Assembly: GCF_030690045.1 (NCBI RefSeq)
Contig: NZ_JAUYHK010000009.1
Coordinates: 147,718 to 211,717 of the forward strand
Direction of reading: 5' to 3'
DNA from: Thalassospira sp.
GTDB taxonomy: Bacteria > Pseudomonadota > Alphaproteobacteria > Rhodospirillales > Thalassospiraceae
DNA: 64,000 nucleotides
In this document: piece by piece, positions 53,213 to 62,236 of the stretch
How the letters are laid out: each line of letters opens with the position of its first letter
Numbering within the stretch: position 1 is the first letter of the stretch
Made by a program: the position numbers and the translations under genes
Notes under the pieces: model-generated
What the model saw: the letters and a program-made list of their open reading frames with translations, nothing else
What the model was told of the DNA's origin: nothing
Databases searched by the model: none

Positions 53213-55062
53213 TACCGGGCCGCCGCAGCCAGACCTTCTTTTCCGGCTTCCTGCGCATCATAGGTCGGCCATTTACCGGCGGCCAGACTGTCGCGCGACG
53301 GGGTATCCTGCCCCAGACGCCCGCGATACATCCACAAATTCGCCATGACTTTTTCAATAAACATCCGGGTTTCACGCGACGGGATGCTTTCGATGAAATA
53401 AAGCGGGTCTTCGTTATCCTTCAACGCCTTCTGCCAGCGCCCCAGATTGCCGATGCCACCATTATAGGCCGCCATCAACTGCAAAAATCCGTTATCAATG
53501 CCGTTCTGATCCAGAAGATGCCCGACGTATTTCTGACCAAGGCTGAGATTGACTTCGGGCTGATACAGTTCGGCGCGTTTTTCCCCCTGATAACGGGTAT
53601 TGCCGATATAGCTGGCGGTGGCGGGCATCAATTGCATCAGGCCCCGTGCCCCGGCATGGCTGCGCGCCTCGGTATTGAAGCCCGATTCCTGCCGCATCAG
53701 GGCATAAATCAGCGCCCGGTCCACCTCAAATCCGCCTTCGGGTTCCCAATGGGGTACCGGATAAAGCGCATTGACAATCACTTCACCGGTTTTCTGGGCA
53801 ATATGACTGCCCAATCGTAAGGTCAGCGGCGCAAAGGATGCGGCATCAGCCAGTGACAGCACCGCCCGCTGCAAGCGTGGATCATCGGTGATCGCGGCCT
53901 TGCGCAATTCGCGTTCGGCGTCGTCATTCTGATTGATTTGCAACAGGGCAAGGGCGCGCCGGGTGGAGGGTTCCAGCCGCAACTTGTTGATACGGTCATC
54001 GGTCAGCACCAGACTGTCCCAATCGAACATATCATCGCGACCCAGTGCGCGCACCGCCAGAAGCCCGTAAAAAGTACGCGGGTCTTCGGCGGCCCGTTTC
54101 AGGAAATGGTCCGCCTGATCAAACTTGCCGGTGGCAAGATCAATTCGGGCGGCCCAGAAGGCCCCCGCCGAACGGGTCCAACTTGAGGCATATTTGTTTT
54201 CAGACAGGGCGGAAAAATGGCCATGCGCCCGATCCATGTCGCCCAGACGCCACGCGGTCAAACCGGCCATCCAATGGGCATCGGGCAAATATTTACCCGA
54301 ACGTTTCGCCGCCTGCCCCGCATGTTTCAATGCCAGATCGGGCTTGCCAAAATAATAATACCCCGCCGCAATCGACGCACGTGCGGCATCCTGTTCATAA
54401 GCATCAAACAGGCGTTGCGCATCGTCGCCATCCAGAATTTCAAGCGCACCGGTCGGCCAGCCGGACCCGATCCGCGATTTGATGATATTTTTCAGGGAGG
54501 CAACACGCCCGCGTTCGCTTTGCAAAAGCTGTTTGGTTGATTTGTGACGATAGGGCAGAACATTTTCATAATCATAACCGCCACCATTCAAATAACCGCC
54601 CACCGGTTTTTTCGGGGCGCTGGCATTGCCACGGCGCGTCAGGGCCAGTTTATAAATGGTCGGAGCCTGCGGATGATCGGCATAAATCGCCAGCCAGTCG
54701 CGCAATTCGGAATAGCGCGAACGATAGGCCGTCGGATGCAAATAACGTTGCGCCTGAACATGCCCGATTAGCAAATTATCTGACAGGCGCGCAATCAGGC
54801 GGTCCGCATCATCCCAGCGGCCCTGTTCCTGAACGGCAAAAATCTGTTGGTAAAGTTCGGCATCGCGGGTGGAAAGCGGCTGGGGAATGGTATTGGTGAC
54901 GGCGTTAAACGTACCGGGTTCGTCAAGGGCGGCCTGTTCCTGCTGTGCGGCATGGGGCATCGGCGCAAAACCGGCAATCCCAAAGGCAACCACGCAGGTC
55001 ATAAGGCCGCAACGAACACCCGTCACGAAACGCGACGACGCAAATTTTAACGCTTCGATCAA
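53212..55062 (-). CDS. Soluble lytic murein transglycosylase (Slt70-like)
   Basis: 616-aa periplasmic enzyme with an N-terminal signal (about 1-38) and a long helical superhelix (about 60-430, TPR-like repeats). The C-terminal lysozyme-like domain shows the catalytic Glu in LIYALMRQESGFNTEARS, then HAGARGLMQLMPATAS and MAAYNGGIGNLGRW. It cleaves peptidoglycan with 1,6-anhydro product formation. Length and layout match Slt70. Confidence 0.92.
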   Translation of the reverse strand: MIEALKFASSRFVTGVRCGLMTCVVAFGIAGFAPMPHAAQQEQAALDEPGTFNAVTNTIPQPLSTRDAELYQQIFAVQEQGRWDDADRLIARLSDNLLIGHVQAQRYLHPTAYRSRYSELRDWLAIYADHPQAPTIYKLALTRRGNASAPKKPVGGYLNGGGYDYENVLPYRHKSTKQLLQSERGRVASLKNIIKSRIGSGWPTGALEILDGDDAQRLFDAYEQDAARASIAAGYYYFGKPDLALKHAGQAAKRSGKYLPDAHWMAGLTAWRLGDMDRAHGHFSALSENKYASSWTRSAGAFWAARIDLATGKFDQADHFLKRAAEDPRTFYGLLAVRALGRDDMFDWDSLVLTDDRINKLRLEPSTRRALALLQINQNDDAERELRKAAITDDPRLQRAVLSLADAASFAPLTLRLGSHIAQKTGEVIVNALYPVPHWEPEGGFEVDRALIYALMRQESGFNTEARSHAGARGLMQLMPATASYIGNTRYQGEKRAELYQPEVNLSLGQKYVGHLLDQNGIDNGFLQLMAAYNGGIGNLGRWQKALKDNEDPLYFIESIPSRETRMFIEKVMANLWMYRGRLGQDTPSRDSLAAGKWPTYDAQEAGKEGLAAAAR

Positions 55063-55292
55063 AACCAGTCTTTCCCCAAAACAGAACCCGCGAGTTTCAT
55101 GGGTTCTAGCCCGAAGCAGTTTGACGTCGCAACCAGTTATTTGACGATTTTCATCCGCCTTGTTGCCAGCATATATACATTAAAACCACGATCCACGAAA
55201 CGTTTTATCCAATATCAGATACTTAAGTTCTACTGCCCTGTGCGTGCAGAGCAGCAAAAAATTCAAATTATATTTGGAACGTTTCTGTATTG
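55063..55292. other. AT-rich spacer between slt and the amidase gene
   Basis: About 230 bases with no ORF of note. It contains the transglycosylase promoter on the minus strand at its lower end. No terminator for the amidase operon is clearly visible in it. Confidence 0.35.
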
Positions 55293-56567
55293 CTACAGAA
55301 GCCCTGCAATTCTTTGGGCCGCTGCCAGCAGGGTTTGATCCCCGCCATGCGGGGCCGCCAGCATAATCGCACCGGGGTTCCCCCCCGAAAGTCCGACCGG
55401 CAATGAAATGGCACAGGCATCGGCAAGATTTAAAAGCGACGTATTGCGCAACATGGCGGCATTCAGCCGGTCAAAATCGGCCTCGGTATCGGCAATGGTC
55501 GGGGCCATCATTTGCAAGGTCGGAGCCAGCAAAATATCGGCATGGCTCATTTGCGCATTAAACTGTGCGATCACCTGATCACGCAGGCCATAGGCGTCGG
55601 CGATATCACCATCTGACAGGGTTTCACAAAACCGGATGCGGTTCAGGACACGCGCATCGCCGCAGCTTTCCAGCTTTTTGATATCCTTGCCATAAATCTT
55701 GTGCGCCTCGACCGACACAATGATTTTATTGACCGAAATCGCCTGTTGCAAAAAGCCGAAATCCAGACTGACCAAAGAATGCCCGGCTTTTCTCAAGACC
55801 TTGCAAAACTTGTCCCATGCCGCCTGCACCGTGTCATCCAGATCGGTGACAAAGGCATTTTCCGGAATGGCAAAGGTCAGCGGCAAGGTATCGAATTCGG
55901 TGATCATCGGGGTTTTCTGCCCGGACATCACATCAAAGGCGGCAATCGCAGTGGCAAGATCCCGCGCCAACGGCCCCGGTGTGTCAAAGGTCGGGGCCAG
56001 CGGATGAATGCCGTCGCCCGACACAGCCTGACGGCTGGGCTTGAACCCGACCAGACCATTAATGGCGGACGGAATACGCACCGACCCGCCAGTATCGGTT
56101 CCCAGCGCAATATCGGCAAGGCCCAGCGCCACCGTCAAGGCACCACCCGATGTCGATCCGCCGGAAATACGGGTTTCGTCAAACACATTGCCCGGCGTTC
56201 CGTAATGCGGGTTCAACCCGACACCGGAATAGGCAAATTCGCTCATATTCGTGCGGCTAAACGGCACCGCCCCGGCTTCCTTGATGCGGGTAATCAGCGG
56301 GGCGTCTTTGCTTGCCGGGGGTTGATCCTGCAACAGGCGCGACCCGGCCGTCGTCACGATACCGGCTTCGTCATACAAATCCTTGACCGATACCAGCATC
56401 CCGGCCAGCGGCAGGGGCCGGTCGCTGGTCGCGACCCGTTGTTCGGCACGCCCGGCATCGGCAAGGATTCGTTCCGGGTCAAATTCGGTAAACAGGGTTT
56501 GCGCCCGTTCGCCCAACTGGTCCACCCGTGTAATCGCGGCGCGGGCCTTGTCCACAATCCATCCCAT
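55293..56567 (-). CDS. Amidase signature enzyme
   Basis: 424-aa amidase-signature hydrolase. Catalytic Lys in LVSVKDLYDEAG (about 61), cis-Ser in GGSTSGGALTVALG and the nucleophile Ser in GTDTGGSVRIPSA. It hydrolyses an amide, or allophanate-like substrate, in the cytoplasm. Last gene of the six-gene catabolic operon, 45 bases after DUF2848. The substrate is unknown. Confidence 0.88.
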   Translation of the reverse strand: MGWIVDKARAAITRVDQLGERAQTLFTEFDPERILADAGRAEQRVATSDRPLPLAGMLVSVKDLYDEAGIVTTAGSRLLQDQPPASKDAPLITRIKEAGAVPFSRTNMSEFAYSGVGLNPHYGTPGNVFDETRISGGSTSGGALTVALGLADIALGTDTGGSVRIPSAINGLVGFKPSRQAVSGDGIHPLAPTFDTPGPLARDLATAIAAFDVMSGQKTPMITEFDTLPLTFAIPENAFVTDLDDTVQAAWDKFCKVLRKAGHSLVSLDFGFLQQAISVNKIIVSVEAHKIYGKDIKKLESCGDARVLNRIRFCETLSDGDIADAYGLRDQVIAQFNAQMSHADILLAPTLQMMAPTIADTEADFDRLNAAMLRNTSLLNLADACAISLPVGLSGGNPGAIMLAAPHGGDQTLLAAAQRIAGLL

Positions 56568-56612
56568 AAAACTGATCCTTGCAATGCGTGGCAGAAAACT
56601 ATCGGAAAATAA

Positions 56613-57293
56613 TCAGGAAATAACCGGCAGTTCGATAATGTCATATTCATGCGCAATAACACGGTTTAACACCGGGTCACGCAATTCCATTTTAAAGGCC
56701 CGCGCCGGACGCACTCCGCCCGATACCACCCCCAACGTGCCGCACAACATCCCGGCGGCCTTGCCATCGGTCGCGGCGGCAACAAATTTTGATCCGTCGA
56801 TCAGATCGGATAACGGTCGTATCGCCGCGACCAGACCATCCTGATAAAGAACCCACTCGTCGCTGTTACCTTCGCGAATCCATGACCGCATTTCAAGCTG
56901 GTCCAGATGACCGGCCACCTCGTCAAACCGCCACAGGGTAGCCGCGACCGGCTTCAGGCATGCCTGTTTGGACAAGGCAACCGAATGGGCTTCAAGGTCG
57001 CGGTCGGTGTGATCGGATGCCAGACCGATATACATCGTACCGTCATGGGCCACCAGAAACGGTTCGATTTCGCCCGAAGTCCCCGGCCCAACCACTTCGA
57101 TGCGGTTTTCCCCGGTCAAAATCCCCGACGCCACCCGGTAATAAAGTGGCACGGACGACGGCGGGGTAACACCGATTGCCGCAAGTTCATCAATGTGATG
57201 CTGGATCGCCGCCTTGTTGCGGCCGGTCCAGCCCGCCACCGTGCAATGGGAAAATTTAAGGGTCAGAGCGGTGCCATCAACAGTAAATTGCAT
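56613..57293 (-). CDS. DUF2848 fumarylacetoacetase-like protein
   Basis: 226-aa protein of the DUF2848 family, which resembles the fumarylacetoacetate hydrolase fold. Typical segments: KFSHCTVAGWTGRNKAAIQHHIDEL near the N terminus, PLYYRVASGILT, and the C-terminal RAFKMELRDPVLNR.I block. The ATG at 57293 fits the family start; upstream in-frame residues are unlike it. Sits between the TRAP transporter and an amidase. Chemistry unproven; a hydrolytic or decarboxylating step on the imported acid is suggested by context. Confidence 0.8.
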   Translation of the reverse strand: MQFTVDGTALTLKFSHCTVAGWTGRNKAAIQHHIDELAAIGVTPPSSVPLYYRVASGILTGENRIEVVGPGTSGEIEPFLVAHDGTMYIGLASDHTDRDLEAHSVALSKQACLKPVAATLWRFDEVAGHLDQLEMRSWIREGNSDEWVLYQDGLVAAIRPLSDLIDGSKFVAAATDGKAAGMLCGTLGVVSGGVRPARAFKMELRDPVLNRVIAHEYDIIELPVIS

Positions 57294-57416
57294 GATATTC
57301 TGGTCCTGATTGTCAAAGATGCCCTGTGCCCGCAAGGATGGGGCAGCATCGGCAACATGTTCTGTGTTGAAAACAGGGGCGGTCGCCCGCGATGACAGCA
57401 GACGACCGCGCCTTTT

Positions 57417-58697
57417 TTAAAAGTTATCGGGCAGGAAAAGGGCAACAGACGGCACCGCCACCAGCAGGGCGACCATCGCCAGCATCACCAGCACAAAGGG
57501 TATCGCCCCGACCATGACCTGTGACAAACGGCCCGATTTTCGCGCGCCCTGTACCACATACAGATTCAGCCCCACAGGCGGAGTGATCAGCGCCATTTCG
57601 ATCAAAACGATCAGAAGGATGCCAAACCACACCTTGTCAAAACCCATACCGACCATGATCGGCACAATGATCGGAATGGTCGCCACCATCAACGACAGGG
57701 TTTCAATGAAAAAGCCCAGCACGATATACAGCAGAATGACGATCATCAGGGTCCCAAACGGGCTGAGATCAAGCCCCGTCAGCATATCCTGCAATTCGCG
57801 TCCCATACCGGCCGATGTCAGGGTGAAATTCAGGAAATAGGCCCCGATAATCACCAGCATGATCATGGAGGTAATCCGCACCGTGCCATGCAGGCTTTGG
57901 CTGATCATTTCCCGCGACACGCCACCATTGGCCAGTGCGATCAGAAACGCCATCGCCACCCCAAGGGCCGCTGATTCAGTTGGCGTTGCCCACCCGGCAT
58001 AGATCGATCCGATCACGACTGCAAACAGAACAATGATCGGGCCAAGCTGTTTCAGGCTGGCGAAACGTTCTGACCAGCTAAAAGACCGGCTTTCACCGCC
58101 CAGTGATGGTTTGATTTTGCACAGGATCGCCGTCACCGCCATAAAGGCCACCGCCATCAGCAACCCCGGAATCAACCCGGCCAGAAACAGGCGCGGGATT
58201 GATGTTTCGGTCAAGAACCCGTACACGATCAGATTGATCGACGGCGGAATCATGATGCCCAGCGTTCCGCCTGCGGCAATCGCCCCGGAAAACAGCCGTG
58301 GATCATATCCCAGTTTTTCCGCCTGCGGCATTGCCACCGTTGCCACCGTCGCGGCTGTTGCCACCGATGACCCGGATGTTGCCGAAAACATGGTGGCGGT
58401 GCCGATATTGGCGTGGATCAACCCACCCGGCAGCCACGAAAACCATTTATCAAGCGCGGCATAGGTCCGTTCGGCAATGCCACCCCGCACCAGAATTTCG
58501 CCCAACAGAACAAAAAACGGAATAGCGATCAGGGTCGATGAATTGGAGGCAGACCAGACGACTTGCCCCAACGCACGCGACAGGGGAAAAGCCGAAAAAA
58601 ACTGATCAATCCCGAAACCCAGCAAAAACAAAACAATACCAACCGGTATCGACAGCGCCAAAAGACCCAGAAGGCCCGCAGTTACGGAAAAAATCAT
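57417..58697 (-). CDS. dctM: TRAP transporter large permease DctM
   Basis: 426-aa protein with about 12 helices. TRAP-M features: GGLIHANIGTATMFSATSGSSVATAATVATVAMPQAEKLGYDPRLFSGAIAAGGTLGIMIPPSINLIVYG, and WATPTESAALGVAMAF. Overlaps dctQ by four bases. Confidence 0.94.
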   Translation of the reverse strand: MIFSVTAGLLGLLALSIPVGIVLFLLGFGIDQFFSAFPLSRALGQVVWSASNSSTLIAIPFFVLLGEILVRGGIAERTYAALDKWFSWLPGGLIHANIGTATMFSATSGSSVATAATVATVAMPQAEKLGYDPRLFSGAIAAGGTLGIMIPPSINLIVYGFLTETSIPRLFLAGLIPGLLMAVAFMAVTAILCKIKPSLGGESRSFSWSERFASLKQLGPIIVLFAVVIGSIYAGWATPTESAALGVAMAFLIALANGGVSREMISQSLHGTVRITSMIMLVIIGAYFLNFTLTSAGMGRELQDMLTGLDLSPFGTLMIVILLYIVLGFFIETLSLMVATIPIIVPIMVGMGFDKVWFGILLIVLIEMALITPPVGLNLYVVQGARKSGRLSQVMVGAIPFVLVMLAMVALLVAVPSVALFLPDNF

Positions 58698-59242
58698 TGT
58701 TCCAACTCCAGTTCGGAGCGTGCGCCAACAAGGGCATCAGCCTGTTTGAGGTCGCGCTGCCACAGCAAAACCAAAGTCAGAAGCACCAGCAAACTGGCGC
58801 ATGTTGCAAACCAGACCCAGCCCGAAAGCCAGAAAACCTGCGGAATCCATAACGGTGTTTCAAGCGGCGTATTGGCACGCGATCCACGTTCCAGCGTCTT
58901 GGACAAAACCGGCCAGCCTTGCACGGCAATGACAATGGTGGTTCCGGCAAGGGCGGTAATCGCAAACAGATCCATCAGGGCCTGCGCCATCGAACGCAAA
59001 CGCAACCGGATCAGATCAATCCGGACATGGGCCAGTTCGGTCAGGGCATAGGCCATGCCCCAGCTTGCCGTGCCCGCCATGACATAACCCGATATTTCAT
59101 CGGACCCGCCAAACGAAACGCCAAATTCACGGAAAACAATATCGGCAAGGATCAAAAATACGCAGGAAATCAGGACAAACCCGACCAACAGCGCAATCGT
59201 GCGGTTGATGCGGCGAATGGCCGCAATGATTGAAGTGGTCAT
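58694..59242 (-). CDS. dctQ: TRAP transporter small permease DctQ
   Basis: 182-aa, four-helix protein. IALLVGFVLISCVFLILADIVFREFGVSF and GYVMAGTASWGMAYALTELAHVRIDLIRLRL are the typical TRAP-Q features. Coupled to dctM. C-terminal 15 residues are charged. Confidence 0.93.
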   Translation of the reverse strand: MTTSIIAAIRRINRTIALLVGFVLISCVFLILADIVFREFGVSFGGSDEISGYVMAGTASWGMAYALTELAHVRIDLIRLRLRSMAQALMDLFAITALAGTTIVIAVQGWPVLSKTLERGSRANTPLETPLWIPQVFWLSGWVWFATCASLLVLLTLVLLWQRDLKQADALVGARSELELEQ

Positions 59243-59304
59243 AAACGGCCCTCCACCAAGCAGGAATCGGGACCTGATCCTGTCAGGCCCCGATCCGGAT
59301 TTGA

Positions 59305-60354
59305 TCAGCTAAGTGGTACAGTAACGCCAACTGTTTTACCAACAGTGTCGTTCCAGCGAGCGGCCCAATCCTTACCGGCGCGTTCGGCCCATTCCGGCAG
59401 AACGGTGGTGGTCAGGATTTCCTTTGCCTTGGCAAGATCGGCATCGGTGGTTTCCACCAGGGTCATGTTGGCGGCTTCGCCAGCCGGGCAGGTGCCGCCG
59501 GTCAGGCAGGCGATGTCGGTATCAATCGACGCCGCAGCAGCAGCCCATGCCGCATCTTCAAATTTGGTTTTGATTTCGGTGGTGATCAGGTTCTGGGTGT
59601 CCGCCGACAGGCTTTCCCATTTTTCCATATTCATTGCGGTCACAACCGAATCCCAACCGCCCAGCGGAATCGGCAGCAGATGGTCGGAAACTTCCCACCA
59701 GCCGGCACTGTATCCCGAACCGGCACCGGTTACGGCACAATCAATCACGCCACGTTCCAGTGCGCCCGGCACTTCGGAAAACGCCACATTGACGCCAACC
59801 GCGCCCAAGGCTTCGAGGAATTTGGTGGTCATACGGCCCGATCCCCGGACCTTTTTGCCCTGAAGATCGGCAAGCGAGGTCACTGCGCCCTTGCAAAAAA
59901 CGATCTGCGGCGGATAGGGCGCCACGGCCAGAACCTTGGCGTTAAAGCGGTCCTTGAAAATGTCTTCCACCATCGGACGGGCGGCTTCGACCATCGCCTT
60001 GGCTTCGGCGGCGGTATTGGCGACCAGCGGTACGTCAAGGCCTTCAAGTTCAGGGGCATCGCCCACGGCATAATCGGCAACGGTCATTGCAACGTCAAAC
60101 ACGCCATCATTGAGAATACGGAAAACGTCGCCACCGCCAATGCCCATCTGGTCATGGGTGGTCATCTGAACGGAAATAGAGCCGCCCGACGCAGCCGGAA
60201 GCTGTTCGGTCCAGAACGGGGCTTCAAACTGTTTGTGCAGCGGCAGGTTGCTCCAGCTTCCGACGACCGAAAGGTCTTCGGCCTGCGCCGGGGCCGCAAC
60301 GACACCGGCACTCAGTGCCGAAGCCGCAAGAAGGGTAAAGAGTGTTTTTTTCAT
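59305..60354 (-). CDS. dctP: TRAP transporter substrate-binding protein DctP
   Basis: 349-aa periplasmic binding protein. Signal peptide about 1-25 (KKTLFTLLAASALSAGVVAAPAQA). The core includes SLADLQGKKVRGSGRMTTKFLEALGAVGVNVAFSEVPGALERGVIDCAV, where the Arg of KVRGSG is the expected carboxylate ligand. A Cys pair (CLTGGTC, about 288-294) may form a disulfide. A carboxylate ligand is expected. Confidence 0.92.
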   Translation of the reverse strand: MKKTLFTLLAASALSAGVVAAPAQAEDLSVVGSWSNLPLHKQFEAPFWTEQLPAASGGSISVQMTTHDQMGIGGGDVFRILNDGVFDVAMTVADYAVGDAPELEGLDVPLVANTAAEAKAMVEAARPMVEDIFKDRFNAKVLAVAPYPPQIVFCKGAVTSLADLQGKKVRGSGRMTTKFLEALGAVGVNVAFSEVPGALERGVIDCAVTGAGSGYSAGWWEVSDHLLPIPLGGWDSVVTAMNMEKWESLSADTQNLITTEIKTKFEDAAWAAAAASIDTDIACLTGGTCPAGEAANMTLVETTDADLAKAKEILTTTVLPEWAERAGKDWAARWNDTVGKTVGVTVPLS

Positions 60355-60389
60355 CGGTTCCAGTCCTCTGATATAGAAAGTTGTTGTTA

Positions 60390-61238
60390 TTATGCAGTAC
60401 CGACCGACATGAATTCAGCAGATTCAGCCGGAAGATCGGTCACCAGCATCAGCCCGGGTTCATGTGTGATCGCCAGATCCGGCAACACGTTGCGGATCGC
60501 CATTTGCGGTGTTACGCCGCAAGCCCAGAAAACCGGGATGTCGCCTTTGTCCATGACGGGCGCATCACCAAAATCCGGTTTCATGAGATCCTTGATGCCA
60601 ATACCCGCCGGATCGCCCATATGAACAGGCGCGCCGTGGGCAAGGCGGTATCGGTCAGAATACAAAATGGCCTTGATGGCATCGGACGGCGTAAAGGACC
60701 GCATCGACACCACCAGCGGGCCGTGGAACGGCCCGGCCGGTGCAGTAGCAATGTTGGTGACATACATCGGCACATTGCGACCTGCCACGATATGGCGGAC
60801 AGGCACGCCGCCGCGCGTTATCGCGTCTTCAAACGAAAAGGAACAGCCCAGAACAAACGTCACCAGATCATCACGCCACACGGATGTCAGATCGGTCACG
60901 GTTTGATAATCGGTGGTGCCGCGAAAAACCCGATAACCGGGCAAATCGGTGCGGATATCAAGATCACGGCCCAGGGCCGGAATATGCGGCGAACCCGGTT
61001 CGGACATGCCGATCAACGGGCTAGCCTTGGGATTTTTCATGCAGAATTGCAAAAACGCATCGGCATGATCGCGGGGCAGGATCGCCAGATTTCCCTGAAG
61101 AAAACCCGATGCATATCCGGTGGTCGTGCCGCGGTGTTTGCCCGCCCGAATGGCGTGACGCAAGGCAAGCGGCGACATAGCGGCAGCCGATATCATATCC
61201 GTTTTTGAAAGAAGGGCCGTCTGGTCGGTCGCGTTCAT
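60390..61238 (-). CDS. DUF1445 (YcsI/D-glutamate cyclase-like) putative hydro-lyase
   Basis: 282-aa protein of the DUF1445 family, which includes the eukaryotic D-glutamate cyclase. Family segments: LRHAIRAGKHRGTTTGYASGFLQGNLAILP at the N terminus, VTFVLGCSFSFEDAI, RNVPMYVTNIATAPAGPFHGPLVVSMRSF and the C-terminal VPVFWACGVTPQMAI-like IPVFWACGVTPQMAI and ITHEPGLMLVTDL. First gene of the catabolic operon. The ATG at 61238 has AGGA upstream. Whether it cyclises or dehydrates the substrate is unknown. Confidence 0.82.
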   Translation of the reverse strand: MNATDQTALLSKTDMISAAAMSPLALRHAIRAGKHRGTTTGYASGFLQGNLAILPRDHADAFLQFCMKNPKASPLIGMSEPGSPHIPALGRDLDIRTDLPGYRVFRGTTDYQTVTDLTSVWRDDLVTFVLGCSFSFEDAITRGGVPVRHIVAGRNVPMYVTNIATAPAGPFHGPLVVSMRSFTPSDAIKAILYSDRYRLAHGAPVHMGDPAGIGIKDLMKPDFGDAPVMDKGDIPVFWACGVTPQMAIRNVLPDLAITHEPGLMLVTDLPAESAEFMSVGTA

Positions 61239-61328
61239 TCGTTCGATCCTGTTTCTTAGCCTCATTCTCAGCTTGGGAAACCAGACCGATCTTGTCAAGT
61301 AATCATTTTATCACTTTATTGATCGTTT
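61239..61328 (-). promoter_or_regulatory. Likely regulatory region of the TRAP catabolic operon
   Basis: A 90-base AT-rich gap between lysR and the DUF1445 gene. On the minus strand it contains TTGACA (within 61291-61299), a possible -35 box, but the matching -10 (CAAGCT) is weak. It is also the natural place for a LysR T-N11-A box, which I could not define unambiguously. Confidence 0.35.
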
Positions 61329-62222
61329 TTATAGATCATTGTGATCAAAAAGCCGTGCCGCCTGCGAAACCGCTTCGCCGATTTCGCGATTTCTTTCGGG
61401 AAAATAGCTGATGACGAAATGCAATTCGCTGAGCCGGGCTTCATCCCGCACCGGAATCGACTTGATATGTTCATCCCAGGATGTGCTTTCGGCCATCAAA
61501 ACCGGCAGAACGCCAATGCCAAAACCGCCACTGACCAGATGTTTGACCGTCGATAGCGACGCCGACCCATGCAAGGCAGGCGGCGAGATATCGGGGGCGG
61601 AAAAAATGCTTTCAACCTCGCGAAATGGCAATGTTCCCTTGGGAAAGGTTACAATCGCGTGTTTCGCCAATTCACCCAGCGACAATGGATGATCGGGTAA
61701 ATCCATCGATTCGGTGCAATACCAACCCAGTTGCACAGGACGCAGCGGCACGGCAACGGCCCCTTGCGGCACCGAATCGCGCAACAAAATCGCCACATCC
61801 AAAACATCATCGGCCAACAACGTTGCCAACTGACTGGAGGTATCGACCGACAATTCAAACCGCACCTTGGCGTAATCGTTTTTCAGTTTGTTCAGCATCC
61901 CGGTCAGGATCGTATGAACAATGGTTTCCGCCACCCCGATCCGCACGGTGCCACTGAGTTCGCCGGGATGGGTCAGCTCCTGCCAGATGCGGTCACGCGC
62001 ACGCAGCAGCCTTTGTGCTTCTTCCAAAAACCGCAATCCGGCGGCGGTCAGGCGGACCTGACGGTTGCTGCGGTCAAACAACAAAATGCCCAGCTTTTTT
62101 TCCAAGGCCGAAACCCGCGATGAAATCGCCGATTGCGACAGATCGTATTTCTGTGCTGCGGCCCGAAACCCGCCTGCCTTGACAATATCCTGGAGGATTT
62201 CAATGTCTTTGAATTCAAACAC
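61329..62222 (-). CDS. LysR family transcriptional regulator
   Basis: 297-aa regulator. The helix-turn-helix is at the N terminus (EILQDIVKAGGFRAAAQKYDLSQSAISSRVSALEKKLGILLFDRSNRQVRLT), then a typical co-inducer domain. No ATG gives a clean N terminus. The GTG at 62220-62222 yields the standard LysR length; the ATG further up would overlap the uracil glycosylase. It is tandem to, and 90 bases upstream of, the DUF1445 gene, so it most likely controls the TRAP operon. Confidence 0.88.
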   Translation of the reverse strand: MFEFKDIEILQDIVKAGGFRAAAQKYDLSQSAISSRVSALEKKLGILLFDRSNRQVRLTAAGLRFLEEAQRLLRARDRIWQELTHPGELSGTVRIGVAETIVHTILTGMLNKLKNDYAKVRFELSVDTSSQLATLLADDVLDVAILLRDSVPQGAVAVPLRPVQLGWYCTESMDLPDHPLSLGELAKHAIVTFPKGTLPFREVESIFSAPDISPPALHGSASLSTVKHLVSGGFGIGVLPVLMAESTSWDEHIKSIPVRDEARLSELHFVISYFPERNREIGEAVSQAARLFDHNDL

Positions 62223-62236
62223 GCGATCACCCGGTT

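Noticed and set aside
55701-56612. 303-codon plus-strand frame
   Set aside because: Antisense to the amidase with intact catalytic triad; Arg/His/Gln-rich shadow.
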